DNA of 37,859 nt from Deltaproteobacteria bacterium (lineage in GTDB: Bacteria > Myxococcota_A > UBA796 > JAFGLY01). Both the position numbers and the translations under genes were made by a program. Positions 15,836 through 25,409 of the stretch are shown here, in pieces. The stretch is from positions 1 through 37,859 of the forward strand of contig JAFGLY010000092.1 of the NCBI GenBank assembly GCA_016927815.1. Reading direction: 5' to 3'. The notes beneath the pieces are model-generated. The model made no database searches. It was not told the DNA's origin and saw only the letters and a list, made by a program, of their open reading frames with translations. Each line of letters opens with the position of its first letter. Position 1 is the stretch's first letter.

Positions 15836-17563
15836 TCAGCTACGCCCGCCGGCAGGCCGCCCGGCCGCATGCCGGCGGTGGAAGGCGGCGAACTGGCCAC
15901 GCGCGCCGACCATCACGAGGTCGGCGCCGGCCTCCAGCCGGGTGTCGGCGTCGAGATGGGTGCTGAAGGTGCCTTCGCGGGTGATCGCGATCACGCTGAG
16001 GCCGGTCTCGGCCCCGATGCCGCTTTCGGCCAGCGTCAGGCCGTGCAGGGACGCGGGGACCGGGACCGTGTACACGTCGGCCCCCTCGCCGAGGACCGCG
16101 ACCTCGTGCCCGAGCAGGATCGACATGAGGTGCCCCGCCGCCAGGGTGGCGTGGCTCAACACGTAGTCCGCGCCGGCCCGGTGCACGGCCTCGAGGTTCC
16201 GCTCCCGGGAGATGCGGCTGACGATGCGCGTATCGGGATTGAGCTTCCGGCAGTAGACGGACAGGAAGATGTTGACGGCGTCGTCGTGGGTGGTGATCAC
16301 CACCGAGGGCGCGGTCGCGATGCCGCCCCGCTCGATGATCGTCCGGTCCGCTGCATCCCCGATGAAAACCTCGTTGGCGAGGCCTTCGAGCCGGGTCCTG
16401 AACGCCGGGTTCCGCTCGATGACCGAAACCGGGACGCCGCGGCCGACCAGGGTACGGAGGGCGGCCGACCCCACCCGGCCGCCGCCGATCACGAGCACGG
16501 AACCCGCGGCGGTGCGTGCGGATACGACCAACGCGTCCAGCGCGGCGATCTGGCTCTCGGTGCCGGCGACGACCGCCACGGCATACTCGGAGAGCAGGGT
16601 ATCTGGGGTCGAGGGCAGGAGTCGGCCGCGTTCCCAGGTGCCCACGACGGTCAGGCCGGTCCGCGTGCGCAGCCGGGTGTCCCGAAGCGTGCGGCCGGCC
16701 AGAAGCGTGCCGTGGACCGGGAGTTCGGCGATGCGTAGAGGCCCGATTCGGCCCACCTCGTAGGCACGGATCGTGCCCGAGGCCACGCGACTGGCCAGGT
16801 GCTCGCCCAGGCGCTCCTTGACGAGCAGCACGTGGTCGGCGCCCGCGAGCTGGATCACGTCCTCGGCATCCACGTCCTCCACGAGCGCGGCGATGGGCAC
16901 GCTCGGCGCCGCCTCCCGCACGGTGACCGTGATGTTGGTGTTGATCGCGTCGGTGAGGTTGGCCAGGACCAGACGCGCGGCGGACGCTCGCGCGCTCCGG
17001 TAGGTTCGGACGTCTTCGACGTCGCCGGCCAGCACCCGCACGTTCTCGTCCAGCATGGCCGAGGCGCGTGCGGCGTCGGGCTCGATCGTGACGTGGTCGA
17101 TCCCCGCGAGGTCGAGCCGGGGGATGAGGGCCTCGGCCACGGCGTCGTGTCCGCACAGGATGACGTGACCGGCCTGGTCCGGGGGCAGTTCCTGCGGGGC
17201 TCGGGTTCGGATCTGGGCCTCGAGCCAGGGCGCGTAGAAGTACCGGATGAACGTGAACGGCAGGACGATGAGCAGCATCACCAGGCCGGTCAGGAGCACC
17301 ACGATGGTGAAGATCCGCCCCAGGTCGCTGTGGAAGGTGATGTCTCCGAACCCGAGCGTGGTCATCACGGTCAGGGTCCAGTAGAGGCCGGTCAGCCACG
17401 TGTGATCCTGCCCCTCCACCTGGGCCATGATGACGTGGAACAGCACGGCGAACAGCCCGATGATCGCGACCAGGAGCCCCAGGTACTGCAGGAGCGCCTT
17501 CAGGTTCTGCCTCGCCTCCCCCCGGGCCAGGAGGTAGGCGAACTGGGGGGAGAGGAACTTCAT
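15836..17563 (-). CDS. Two-TM potassium channel with two RCK (TrkA) domains
   Basis: This is a 575-residue inner-membrane protein. TM1 is at about 26-47; the pore helix and filter are at 57-75 with TTLGFGD (T69-D74), a GFG variant of the TVGYGD potassium filter; TM2 is at about 83-105. RCK1 starts GHVILCGHDAVAEAL (about 132) and RCK2 starts GSVLVIGGGRVGSAAL (about 355), each followed by a TrkA_C-like part. Such channels pass K+ and are gated by ligands bound to the RCK ring. The ATG at 17563 is preceded by GGAAGGAGG. It follows the lipoprotein gene by 77 nt on the same strand. The exact ligand cannot be told. Confidence 0.93.
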   Translation of the reverse strand: MKFLSPQFAYLLARGEARQNLKALLQYLGLLVAIIGLFAVLFHVIMAQVEGQDHTWLTGLYWTLTVMTTLGFGDITFHSDLGRIFTIVVLLTGLVMLLIVLPFTFIRYFYAPWLEAQIRTRAPQELPPDQAGHVILCGHDAVAEALIPRLDLAGIDHVTIEPDAARASAMLDENVRVLAGDVEDVRTYRSARASAARLVLANLTDAINTNITVTVREAAPSVPIAALVEDVDAEDVIQLAGADHVLLVKERLGEHLASRVASGTIRAYEVGRIGPLRIAELPVHGTLLAGRTLRDTRLRTRTGLTVVGTWERGRLLPSTPDTLLSEYAVAVVAGTESQIAALDALVVSARTAAGSVLVIGGGRVGSAALRTLVGRGVPVSVIERNPAFRTRLEGLANEVFIGDAADRTIIERGGIATAPSVVITTHDDAVNIFLSVYCRKLNPDTRIVSRISRERNLEAVHRAGADYVLSHATLAAGHLMSILLGHEVAVLGEGADVYTVPVPASLHGLTLAESGIGAETGLSVIAITREGTFSTHLDADTRLEAGADLVMVGARGQFAAFHRRHAAGRPAGGRS

Positions 17564-17640
17564 GGCGGAAGCCTCCTTCCTCGGGCAGGCCGCGACCTGC
17601 GGGACCCTCCTGGGGCCCCGCAGGCCCGTCGCGGTCGAGG

Positions 17641-19092
17641 TCAGTAGTCGACGCCGTACGTGGCGGTGGTGGCGGCGTACAGTCCTCCGAGCACCGTGGA
17701 GTAGTTGTAGGAGGCCGTTCCGTCGTAGCCGCCGACCACGGCGGAACCCTGGCCCGAGGCGAGGCCGTTGACGCCTCCGGTCACCGAGGCGTAGTCGCTG
17801 GAGGCTTCGTTGCCGTAGCCTCCGGTCACCGAGGCGTAGTAGTCGGAGGCTTCGTTGCTGTAGCCACCCGTCACCGAACCGTAGGTGCCCGAGGCCACGT
17901 TGTACATGCCCCCCGACACCACCGAGCCCGAACTCGTGGCGTCGTTGTAGTAGCCTCCCGCGACCGTGCTGGAGTACCCCGTGGCGTCGTTGTCGTAGCC
18001 GCCGGTCACAGAGGCGTAGTAGGCCGTGGAGGCCGTGTTCGAGTATCCTCCGGTCACCGAGGTGTTGTAGTACGAGGCGGTGTTGCCGCCCCCGCCCGTG
18101 ACGGAGGCGTAATAGCCGGACGCCGTGTTGGAGGAGCCTCCCGAGACCGAGGCGTAGGTACCGGAAGCCACGTTGGCATACCCGCCCGTCGCCGAGGCCA
18201 CGGTTCCGGAGGCGAGGCCGGCCGCACCCCCGCTGACCGAGGCGTAGGCACCGGAGGCCGTGTTCATGTAGCCGCCGGTCGCCGAACCGTAGCTGCCGGA
18301 GACCGTGTTCCCATAGCCGGCCACCAGGGCGCCTGCGGCCGAAGCGCTGGGGTCGTACCCCATGAGCAGGCCGCCCCACGAGGTGTAGCTGGCGAGCGTC
18401 CCGAGGATGAGGTTGTGGGACCCGGTCTTGGTGTCGCTGGAGCTCTCGTCGTAGCCGATGATGAGGTTGCCCACCCCGTTCACCGTGCCCGACGTGCTGC
18501 CCGACCCGCTCTGGATGTAGACGTTCGCTCCCGTGAAGGTGATCTCGTCGTTGGTCGTGTCCACCGCCAGGTAGGTGAACAGGTCGTCGAGGTCCCCGAG
18601 GTCGATGGCGGCGAGGTCGGACTCCAGGTCCGCCACCGACGATTCCAGGCTGGCAAGGCCGGTGGCCTGGTCGAGGAGGTCGTCCCGCAGCGCCGCGATG
18701 TCGGAATCGTGGCCTCCGACCGTGGTCTCGAGGTTTCCCACGTCCGTGCCGAGGGACGCGACGTCCTTCAGCAACGAGGAGACGGCGCCGGTGCAGTCCG
18801 ACACGAGGGCCTCCAGGTCGGCGATGGCGGAGGCGAAGCCTCCCACGGTCGCGTCCAGGGCCGCCAACGCGGTCTCCAGAACGGCGATGTCGGACGCCTG
18901 CTCCGAGTCGGACGTCGTGCTCGCGTCGGCCTGGGCCTGGAGGGCCTCGAACTGGCCCGTCAAGGTCTCCACCTGGGCTTGAAGGGTGTCCACCTGCTCC
19001 TTCAGGGCGTCCATGTCGGCGGTGGAGACCTCGCTGCCCCCGCAGGCCGCGAGGAGGAGGAGCGAGGGAGTCAGGAGCGTGGATGCGTGCAT
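17641..19092 (-). CDS. Lipoprotein with coiled-coil stalk and YadA-like head repeats
   Basis: This is a 483-residue secreted protein. The start at 19092 gives a short signal peptide with lipobox LAAC, so C17 would be lipidated; a GTG 39 nt upstream would spoil this. Residues about 25-165 form heptad-rich coiled coils, e.g. LKEQVDTLQAQVETL. From about 245 to the end there are about 16 repeats of 14 residues of the type SVTGGYxNTASGxYA, as in the beta-roll heads of trimeric autotransporters and hemagglutinins. There is no C-terminal membrane barrel, so the usual order is reversed: lipid anchor, stalk, then exposed head. An adhesin or surface structure is inferred. It lies between kamA-like and channel genes on the same strand. 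Confidence 0.85.
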   Translation of the reverse strand: MHASTLLTPSLLLLAACGGSEVSTADMDALKEQVDTLQAQVETLTGQFEALQAQADASTTSDSEQASDIAVLETALAALDATVGGFASAIADLEALVSDCTGAVSSLLKDVASLGTDVGNLETTVGGHDSDIAALRDDLLDQATGLASLESSVADLESDLAAIDLGDLDDLFTYLAVDTTNDEITFTGANVYIQSGSGSTSGTVNGVGNLIIGYDESSSDTKTGSHNLILGTLASYTSWGGLLMGYDPSASAAGALVAGYGNTVSGSYGSATGGYMNTASGAYASVSGGAAGLASGTVASATGGYANVASGTYASVSGGSSNTASGYYASVTGGGGNTASYYNTSVTGGYSNTASTAYYASVTGGYDNDATGYSSTVAGGYYNDATSSGSVVSGGMYNVASGTYGSVTGGYSNEASDYYASVTGGYGNEASSDYASVTGGVNGLASGQGSAVVGGYDGTASYNYSTVLGGLYAATTATYGVDY

Positions 19093-19155
19093 GGGAACCT
19101 CGGGGTGTGGGGGATGTACGAAGCCGGACACTCTACGGGGTGCGGCTTCCTCTCG

Positions 19156-20496
19156 TCAAGCCAAGCCCGCTGCTTCCAGCATCCGCCGACGGGCCGCGGG
19201 ATCCCGCCAGGCCGCCTGGACCGAGGGCTCGAGGTCGCGGAGCGGATCGGCGAACAGGAAGCGGCGTCCGGGCGCGACGGCAGGGCTCCGGAAGACGGCC
19301 AGGCCGGTCCGGCGATCGTAGGTATCGGAGGAGTGCACGTCGCGTTTCCCCCCGCCCCCCGGGAGATCCACCACGAAGGCCGGCATGTCGAAGCCCGACA
19401 GAGTGCCTCGGACGAAGCGCTCGATCTCGCAGGCGGCGTCGAGGGTCGTACGCAGCGTCTCTACGCCGGGCACGAGGTCGTGGAGGTAGACGCAGGCCGG
19501 TTGGACGCCCACCCACGCCAGCCTGCGGAGGAGGAGGACCAGGGCGACGGGGTCGTCGTTCACACCGCGCTGGAGGACGGTCTGCGCCCGCACGACGACG
19601 CCGCCCCCCACGAGGGTCGCCACGGCACGGGCCGTGAGCGCGGTGATCTCCCGGGCGTGGCCGACGTGGACCTGCAGGGAGACCTGTACCCCCCGCCTGC
19701 GCCCCATGGCCGCGAGGCGGGAGAGGGTGCGGGGCCAGGGTCGCCCGGGCAGGAAGGCCATGGGGCAGGCGGAGAGGAGGCGGGTCGAGATGCGCACGCG
19801 CCGGATGTGCCCGATCGCGAGCAGGCGCTCGCAGATGCCGGCGATCCGGGAGGGCGGGAGCAGCAGCGGATCGCCCCCGGACAGGGTGAAATCTTCGATC
19901 TCTTCGTGCTGGGCGACCCAGGCTAGGGCCGGCTCCCACCGGGCCGGATCGGTGCTCACCCGGAGCGAGCGGGCCAGCGCGGGGGTGTCCGCCCCCACGG
20001 CGTAGGAGCGCGTGCAGCAACGGCAGTGGAGGGGACAGGCATCGAGCGCGAGGAAGAGCACCTTGCTCGGGTACCTGTGCACCAGCCCGGGGGCCACGGT
20101 GTCCCGCTGCTCGGCCAGCACGTCCGGCGCCGCCAGCGGGTGATCCTCCTCGCCTTCCGATCCGAGCGGTACGAACTGCCGGCGGATGGGATCTCTCTGC
20201 GGGTGTCGCCAGTCCACGAGACCCAGCAGGAACGGGGGCACGCGAAGCCCCATGGGGGCCTGTCGAAGGCCCCGGCGGAGGTCCGAGGCGAACGAGCGGG
20301 GAACCACGCCTCCGACGAGATCCAGGAGCGCCTGGGCCGTGGTGACGGTGTTCCGCGCCTGCCACGACGGTTCCAGGAAGGCCTCGGGGCCGAGGTGCGC
20401 CCAGGAGGGCACGGCGGCCTGCCACCATGCGCCGTCCAACAGCTCCCGATGGGCCGACGCGGGGGGAAGCGAGGGGAGGGGACGGGGGTCCTGCAC
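19156..20496 (-). CDS. kamA: Lysine 2,3-aminomutase family radical SAM enzyme
   Basis: This 446-residue enzyme has the radical SAM cluster motif C154-x3-C158-x2-C161, the SGGDP motif at 206-210, and the PLP motif PGGGGK with K384. D340 (YLHDL) and D377 (VVDLPGGGG) lie 44 and 7 residues before that lysine, the same spacing as the two substrate-amine-binding aspartates of clostridial lysine 2,3-aminomutase. This favours L-lysine as substrate over arginine or glutamate. Its length exceeds EpmB (about 340), so a free-lysine mutase is preferred. The GTG at 20496 follows TAGGAGG by 6 nt; an ATG at 20571 would add 25 low-complexity residues. It is divergent from the M16 protease gene. Confidence 0.85.
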   Translation of the reverse strand: MQDPRPLPSLPPASAHRELLDGAWWQAAVPSWAHLGPEAFLEPSWQARNTVTTAQALLDLVGGVVPRSFASDLRRGLRQAPMGLRVPPFLLGLVDWRHPQRDPIRRQFVPLGSEGEEDHPLAAPDVLAEQRDTVAPGLVHRYPSKVLFLALDACPLHCRCCTRSYAVGADTPALARSLRVSTDPARWEPALAWVAQHEEIEDFTLSGGDPLLLPPSRIAGICERLLAIGHIRRVRISTRLLSACPMAFLPGRPWPRTLSRLAAMGRRRGVQVSLQVHVGHAREITALTARAVATLVGGGVVVRAQTVLQRGVNDDPVALVLLLRRLAWVGVQPACVYLHDLVPGVETLRTTLDAACEIERFVRGTLSGFDMPAFVVDLPGGGGKRDVHSSDTYDRRTGLAVFRSPAVAPGRRFLFADPLRDLEPSVQAAWRDPAARRRMLEAAGLA

Positions 20497-20600
20497 GATG
20501 GTCCTCCTATCCCGGCGCCCGCTGCCTCGGCCGCGCGGGAGCGATAGGGGAGGGGTGTGTCCCTCGCCCACCCTGGCCGCGTCGCCAGGAGGAGCCTGCC

Positions 20601-23513
20601 ATGCCGTCCCCCCATGTCGCCCGGATCGCCCCTCTCCTCGCCGTCGTCGGACTGTGCGCGCTGCCCTCCCAGGCCGCCAAGGTCCCGGTTTCGGAGTACA
20701 CCCTCCAGACCGTCCCCTACGACATCCGGATCCGGGACTTCCAGTTCCCGTCCGGGTTGCGCATCGTGTTCCAGGAGGACCACACCCGGCCCGTGGTGTC
20801 GGTCAACTCGGTGTTCGACGTAGGGAGCGCGGAGGACCCCGTGGGCATGGACGGACTGGCCCACCTGGTGGAGCACCTGAACTTCCGAGCGGTCCACGGC
20901 GACCTGCCCAAGGTGATGGACTTCGTGAAGCAGCTGGGCGGCAACTTCAACGCGACCACGGCCACCGACCGCACCAACTACCTCACGATCGCCCCCAAGG
21001 ACGCCCTGGTCCCGTTGTTGCGCCTGGAATCCCTCCGCATGACCAACATCGTCCAGGGCGTCACCGAGGAGGTCATGAACGTCGAGCGGGAGGTCGTCCG
21101 GAACGAGCTTCGGGGCAACCGGGAGCAGGGACCCGGCGACATCTGGGCCTACCTGATGGAGCAGCTCTACCCCGACGGGCACCACGACCACCGCACGACC
21201 ATCGGCAGCCACGAGACCATCAACGCCATCACGCTCCCAGCCATCCAGAAGTGGACTCAGCAGTACTACCGTCCCGAGAACGCCACGATCCTGGTGGTGG
21301 GCGACTTCGACCCCGACCAGATCTCCACCTACATCGGCGAGGCGTTCCGGGTGGAGCAGCTCGCGGACCCCGCCAACCCGACGGCGCCCATCACGCTCGT
21401 GGAGCGGCCCCCCCGGATCCACGGGCCCTCGGAGGATCCACCCCCGCCCGTCACCCAGGAGATCCGGACCTACAAGGGCTTGGTGGACAAGAAGAACGTG
21501 CTCCTCGGCTGGTCCCTGCCCGGCGCCTACCGGGGCGAGGATGCCCAGTGGGCGCTCACCGTGGGCATGATGAACATCGCCATCGGCAAGTACCTGTTCC
21601 CCAGCTGGGACTACGAGAACGAGAGCATCGAGTCGTTCGGCTGCTTCTACAACCCGGGCAAGGTCTCCTCCCAGGCCATGTGCTACGTCGAGATCGCCGA
21701 CGACGAGAAACCGGAGCGCATCGTCCGCAAGGCGCTCGACGGGCTCTACGAGCTCTGGAACACGGACAACCGCTACCAGATGCAGCGCGGCCAGATCGTC
21801 GCGGGCTCCATCGACATGGACGCGATCTTCAAGCTGTCCAAGCTGCAGTGGATGGCCTCGCTGCTCGAGCAGGTGGAGGACGTCTCCGACGTGTTCGGCC
21901 GGGGCGCCGTGGTGTCCGAGTGGATGCACTACACCGGCAACCCGCTCTACTACTCGTCCCAGTTCGAGGAGCTGTCCAGGGTGGACATCTCCAAGGCTGC
22001 GGACATGGCCTACAAGTACCTGAACCGTGACCGGTACACGGCTGTGGTCATCGAGCCCTTCTCCGACGAGGAGAAGGCCAAGGCCGAGCGCAAGGGCCTG
22101 GAGGGGACCTACGACGGTGTCACCATGGCGGACCAGGGGGCCAAGATCTTCCGGAAGGGAGAACTCACCGACGCGGTCATCCAAAAGGCAGCAGTCCCCC
22201 CGCCCTTCGAGAAGAAGAGGGCCTTCACCTTGGAGAACGGGCTCAGGGTGGTCATCGTGCCGTTCGGGTACGCCCCGGTCACCCGGGTCCGCCTCCAGGC
22301 TGCGGGCGGCAACCTCACGATCGAGCCCTGGGGTCTGTCCGATCTCATGGCCCACCTGGGCTCCTGGGAGTACGACGCGAGCCCCCTCGAGTTCGCAGGG
22401 TACCGGAACCCGGGCAGCTCGGGGACCGCCTGGTGGGTGGACGTCGAGGGGTCCGCGGGCAACGTCCGGGCCCAGTTGAACGAGATCCGGGTTGCCGTGG
22501 ACACGTGGCGCATGCAGATGCTGCAGATCGGCGAGTGGGTGAAGGACCTGAAGAAGGACCGCGACAAGGACGAGAAGAAGCCCGAGACCTGGGCGGAACG
22601 CCTCCTGTGGCAGGGCGCCTTCCCCAACCACGTGCTCTCGAAGTACCTCACGGACGCCGAGCTGGACGCCCGCCGCAAGATGAGCCGCAAGGACGCCGTC
22701 GCGCTCGCGAGCCGGCTGGTCGGCAACCCTGCCAACGCGGTGCTCTTCGTGGTGGGCAACGTGGACGCGGGCCAAGTGGAGAAGGACGTGCGGACCATCC
22801 TCGGCGACTGGAAGGCCGATCCGTCGGCCAAGAATCCGCCCCCTGCCGACGTTCCGCCCCCGCCCGAGCCTGGACCCCGCAAGATCCTGGTCCTGGACAA
22901 GCCTGGCTCCACCCAGGCCGAGGTCAGCCTCCTCTGCCAGCTCCCGACCGCCACGCTCGACAACCAGGCTCGCCGCCAGGTCCTGTCCATGGTGTACTCG
23001 GACAACCTCTGGCGTGCGCTACGCGAAACCGCAGGGTCCACCTATGGAGCCTATGCGTACCAGTCCGAGTACCGGGGAGGCGTGGCGTTCCTGTACGCCA
23101 ACACGACCCTGCAGAACCGGACCACCGACCTGGCCCTCCGGACCATGCTCGGCGGCCTCCAACAGATCCGCGACGGGCAGATCGATGCCGACAAGGTGCA
23201 GACCTTCAAGTGGAACCTGGCTCGAAACCTCACCACCGGGTACCAGACCACCAGCCAGGTGTTGAGCAACATCTCCAGCCTGGAGTCCCGCGGCTACCCG
23301 TGGGACGCCGGACTCGGATACCCGGACCAGATCACCAGGGTCGGCTTGAAGGACCTGCCTCCGCTCCTCGATCGGTGCATCGGTCACGAGATCATCACCG
23401 TCGTGGGCCCCAAGGACACCATGGTCGAGGAGATCGAGGAGGCGGGGTACGCGGCCGAGGTCGTGGACTGGGAGGACCTGATCCAGAATCCGGAGAAGGC
23501 AAAGAAGAAGTAG
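20601..23513 (+). CDS. Secreted M16 family zinc metalloprotease
   Basis: This is a 970-residue protein with an N-terminal signal peptide (hydrophobic 9-21, cleavage near SQAA at 23-26). The first M16 unit has the inverted zinc motif H88-L-V-E91-H92, and E169 lies exactly 76 residues further on, the classical HxxEH-x76-E arrangement. The second half, starting near EKKRAFTLENGLRVVIVPFG, keeps the fold but lacks HxxEH, as in pitrilysin- and processing-peptidase-like proteins where one half is inactive. It probably degrades peptides in the periplasm. AGGAGGAG lies 8 nt before the ATG. It converges with the Hsp70 gene, 16 nt apart. Confidence 0.93.
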   Translation: MPSPHVARIAPLLAVVGLCALPSQAAKVPVSEYTLQTVPYDIRIRDFQFPSGLRIVFQEDHTRPVVSVNSVFDVGSAEDPVGMDGLAHLVEHLNFRAVHGDLPKVMDFVKQLGGNFNATTATDRTNYLTIAPKDALVPLLRLESLRMTNIVQGVTEEVMNVEREVVRNELRGNREQGPGDIWAYLMEQLYPDGHHDHRTTIGSHETINAITLPAIQKWTQQYYRPENATILVVGDFDPDQISTYIGEAFRVEQLADPANPTAPITLVERPPRIHGPSEDPPPPVTQEIRTYKGLVDKKNVLLGWSLPGAYRGEDAQWALTVGMMNIAIGKYLFPSWDYENESIESFGCFYNPGKVSSQAMCYVEIADDEKPERIVRKALDGLYELWNTDNRYQMQRGQIVAGSIDMDAIFKLSKLQWMASLLEQVEDVSDVFGRGAVVSEWMHYTGNPLYYSSQFEELSRVDISKAADMAYKYLNRDRYTAVVIEPFSDEEKAKAERKGLEGTYDGVTMADQGAKIFRKGELTDAVIQKAAVPPPFEKKRAFTLENGLRVVIVPFGYAPVTRVRLQAAGGNLTIEPWGLSDLMAHLGSWEYDASPLEFAGYRNPGSSGTAWWVDVEGSAGNVRAQLNEIRVAVDTWRMQMLQIGEWVKDLKKDRDKDEKKPETWAERLLWQGAFPNHVLSKYLTDAELDARRKMSRKDAVALASRLVGNPANAVLFVVGNVDAGQVEKDVRTILGDWKADPSAKNPPPADVPPPPEPGPRKILVLDKPGSTQAEVSLLCQLPTATLDNQARRQVLSMVYSDNLWRALRETAGSTYGAYAYQSEYRGGVAFLYANTTLQNRTTDLALRTMLGGLQQIRDGQIDADKVQTFKWNLARNLTTGYQTTSQVLSNISSLESRGYPWDAGLGYPDQITRVGLKDLPPLLDRCIGHEIITVVGPKDTMVEEIEEAGYAAEVVDWEDLIQNPEKAKKK

Positions 23514-23529
23514 GACTTTCTTCTGTCCT

Positions 23530-25317
23530 TCAGGTCGGGCTGCCGCCGACCCGCTCCTCGAGGTGTTCCAGGAAGCCCGAGAGGTAGGCCAGGACCTGCT
23601 TCAGGTTCTGCTCGTCGCCCGCCTTGGTGAGCGCCATGCGGCCCCGCTTGAGCGCCATCTCGACGTCCACGATCTCCTTCCTGTGAAGCACGTCCCGCCG
23701 CTCTCGAAGGATCGTCTCGAGAGCTTCGAGCCTCTGCTCCAGGGGCTTGCGCAGGGTGTCCAGGTTCGCCCCGGAGGAACGGGAGGCGGGCTGCCCGACC
23801 ACCGGAGACGGCCGGCCCACGGACCCCGGCGTCTGGATGACGATGCGTTCCTGCCGGCCCGTGCCCAGGTCGCGTGCCGAGACGTTTACGATGCCGTCGG
23901 AGTCGATGGCGAAGCGGACATCGATGCGGGGGATCCCCCGAGGCGCGGATTGGATGCCCTGCAGTTCGAACTCCCCGAGGCTCGTGTTCTGCGAAGCGAG
24001 GGGCTTCTCCCCCTGGAGGACATGGATCTTGACCACCTTCTGGTTGTCCGCCACCGTGGACACCAACTGGTTCGCCGAGGTGGGGATCGTGCTGTTCTTC
24101 GGGATGAGACGGGCCATGCGGTGGCCCTCGACCTCGATCCCGAGCGAGAAGTTCGTGACGTCCAGGAGGGTCACGGCCTTGACCTCGCCCCCCAGCATGG
24201 CGCCCTGGATGGCGGCACCGATGGCCACCACCTCGTCGGGGTTGAAGGACTTGTTGAGCGGGCACCCGAACAGGGACTTGACCATCTCCTGCACGCGGGG
24301 GATCCGACTCGATCCGCCCACCAGGATCACCTCGTCCACGTCGCTGGGCCGCATCTTCGCATCCTGGAGGACCCTGCGACATTCCTCTAGGGTCGCGTCG
24401 AAGAAGGGCCTGGCCATGGACTCGAAGCGCTGCCGGGTGAGGACGACCTGGAGGTGCTTCGGGCCGGAGGCGTCGGCAAAGAGAAACGGCAGGTTGATCT
24501 CGGACTCGGTCACGCCCGAGAGGTCGATCTTGGCCCGCTCGGCCGCGTCGCGCAGGCGCTGCAGCACGACACGGTCGCCGGACAGATCGATACCGTGCTT
24601 CTCCTGGAACTGCTCGAGGAGCCAGTGCACGATGCGGTCGTCGATGTCGGTGCCGCCCAGCGCGTTGTTGCCGCGCGTGGACAGGACCTCGGCCACGTCC
24701 CGCTCGACGTGCAGGAGGGAGATGTCGAAGGTCCCTCCACCGAAGTCGTAGACCGCGATGGTGCTCGCCTTTCGGCGATCGTGGACGTACGCCAGAGCCG
24801 CGGCCGTCGGCTCGTTGATGATGCGAACGACGTCGAGACCGGCCATCGAGCCGGCCTCCTTGGTGGCCTGGCGCTGGCGGTCGTTGAAGTAGGCCGGAAC
24901 CGTGACGATGGCCTCGGTGACCTTCTCTCCGAGGAAATCCTCGGCGTTCTTCTTTAGTTTCTCGAGGATCATCGCGGAGATTTCTTGTGGCCGGAACAGG
25001 CGTCCGCCCACGGGCACCGCACAGCCGCCATCGGGCATTTCCACGACGTTGAAGGCCACCATCTTCATCTCGCGCTGGACCTCGTCGAACCGACGGCCCA
25101 TGAACCGCTTGACGGCGTAGACGGTGTTGTCGGGGTTCATGAGGAGCTGGCGCTTGGCGATGTCTCCAACGAAGCGCTCGCCGACGCGGGAGAAGCCCAC
25201 CACGGACGGTGTGACGCGGCCTCCCTCCTCGTTGATGATGACGCGAGGGTCCTGGCGGTCCAGGTAGGCACAGACCGAGTTGGTCGTTCCCAGATCGATC
25301 CCTATGACCTTGCCCAT
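23530..25317 (-). CDS. Divergent Hsp70 (DnaK-like) chaperone
   Basis: This is a 595-residue Hsp70. The nucleotide-binding domain has the start signature IGIDLGTTNSVCAYLD, IINEPTAAALAYVHDRR, FGGGTFDISLL, and ILVGGSSRIPRVQEMV. The substrate domain has NSTIPTSANQLVSTVADNQ and VSARDLGTG. The usual post-sheet segment with the 'GLS..EI..M' motif is replaced by a Pro/Ser-rich linker, followed by a short helical lid and no glycine-rich tail with an EEVD-like end. It is therefore more likely a paralogue than the housekeeping DnaK; no grpE or dnaJ is adjacent. The ATG at 25317 follows AGGAG. tRNA-Leu(UAA) lies 92 nt upstream on the same strand. Confidence 0.92.
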   Translation of the reverse strand: MGKVIGIDLGTTNSVCAYLDRQDPRVIINEEGGRVTPSVVGFSRVGERFVGDIAKRQLLMNPDNTVYAVKRFMGRRFDEVQREMKMVAFNVVEMPDGGCAVPVGGRLFRPQEISAMILEKLKKNAEDFLGEKVTEAIVTVPAYFNDRQRQATKEAGSMAGLDVVRIINEPTAAALAYVHDRRKASTIAVYDFGGGTFDISLLHVERDVAEVLSTRGNNALGGTDIDDRIVHWLLEQFQEKHGIDLSGDRVVLQRLRDAAERAKIDLSGVTESEINLPFLFADASGPKHLQVVLTRQRFESMARPFFDATLEECRRVLQDAKMRPSDVDEVILVGGSSRIPRVQEMVKSLFGCPLNKSFNPDEVVAIGAAIQGAMLGGEVKAVTLLDVTNFSLGIEVEGHRMARLIPKNSTIPTSANQLVSTVADNQKVVKIHVLQGEKPLASQNTSLGEFELQGIQSAPRGIPRIDVRFAIDSDGIVNVSARDLGTGRQERIVIQTPGSVGRPSPVVGQPASRSSGANLDTLRKPLEQRLEALETILRERRDVLHRKEIVDVEMALKRGRMALTKAGDEQNLKQVLAYLSGFLEHLEERVGGSPT

Positions 25318-25409
25318 CCGTTTCTCCTGAATGGAGGGGGCGGTCTTCGAGGACCACACCGAGGGGGCCCTATCCGTGTTCTCGACGCGACGCACGAATG
25401 CCGCAGGGG

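Noticed and set aside
15097-15966. A + strand frame that runs out of tRNA-Ala into the AbiEi remnant
   Set aside because: It starts inside the tRNA and reads through the terminator; such frames are common artefacts.
17660-18330. Regular roughly 42-bp DNA repeats that might look like a CRISPR or satellite array
   Set aside because: They are degenerate, in frame, and encode the 14-residue head repeats of the lipoprotein; there are no unique spacers.
19956-22775. A minus-strand open frame of 939 codons opposite the M16 protease
   Set aside because: It is a shadow of the protease codons; the plus strand has signal peptide, HxxEH-x76-E and a good ribosome binding site.
23505-23540. Small hairpin between the converging protease and Hsp70 genes
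   Set aside because: Only a 5-bp stem with a pyrimidine-rich loop; too weak to call a terminator.
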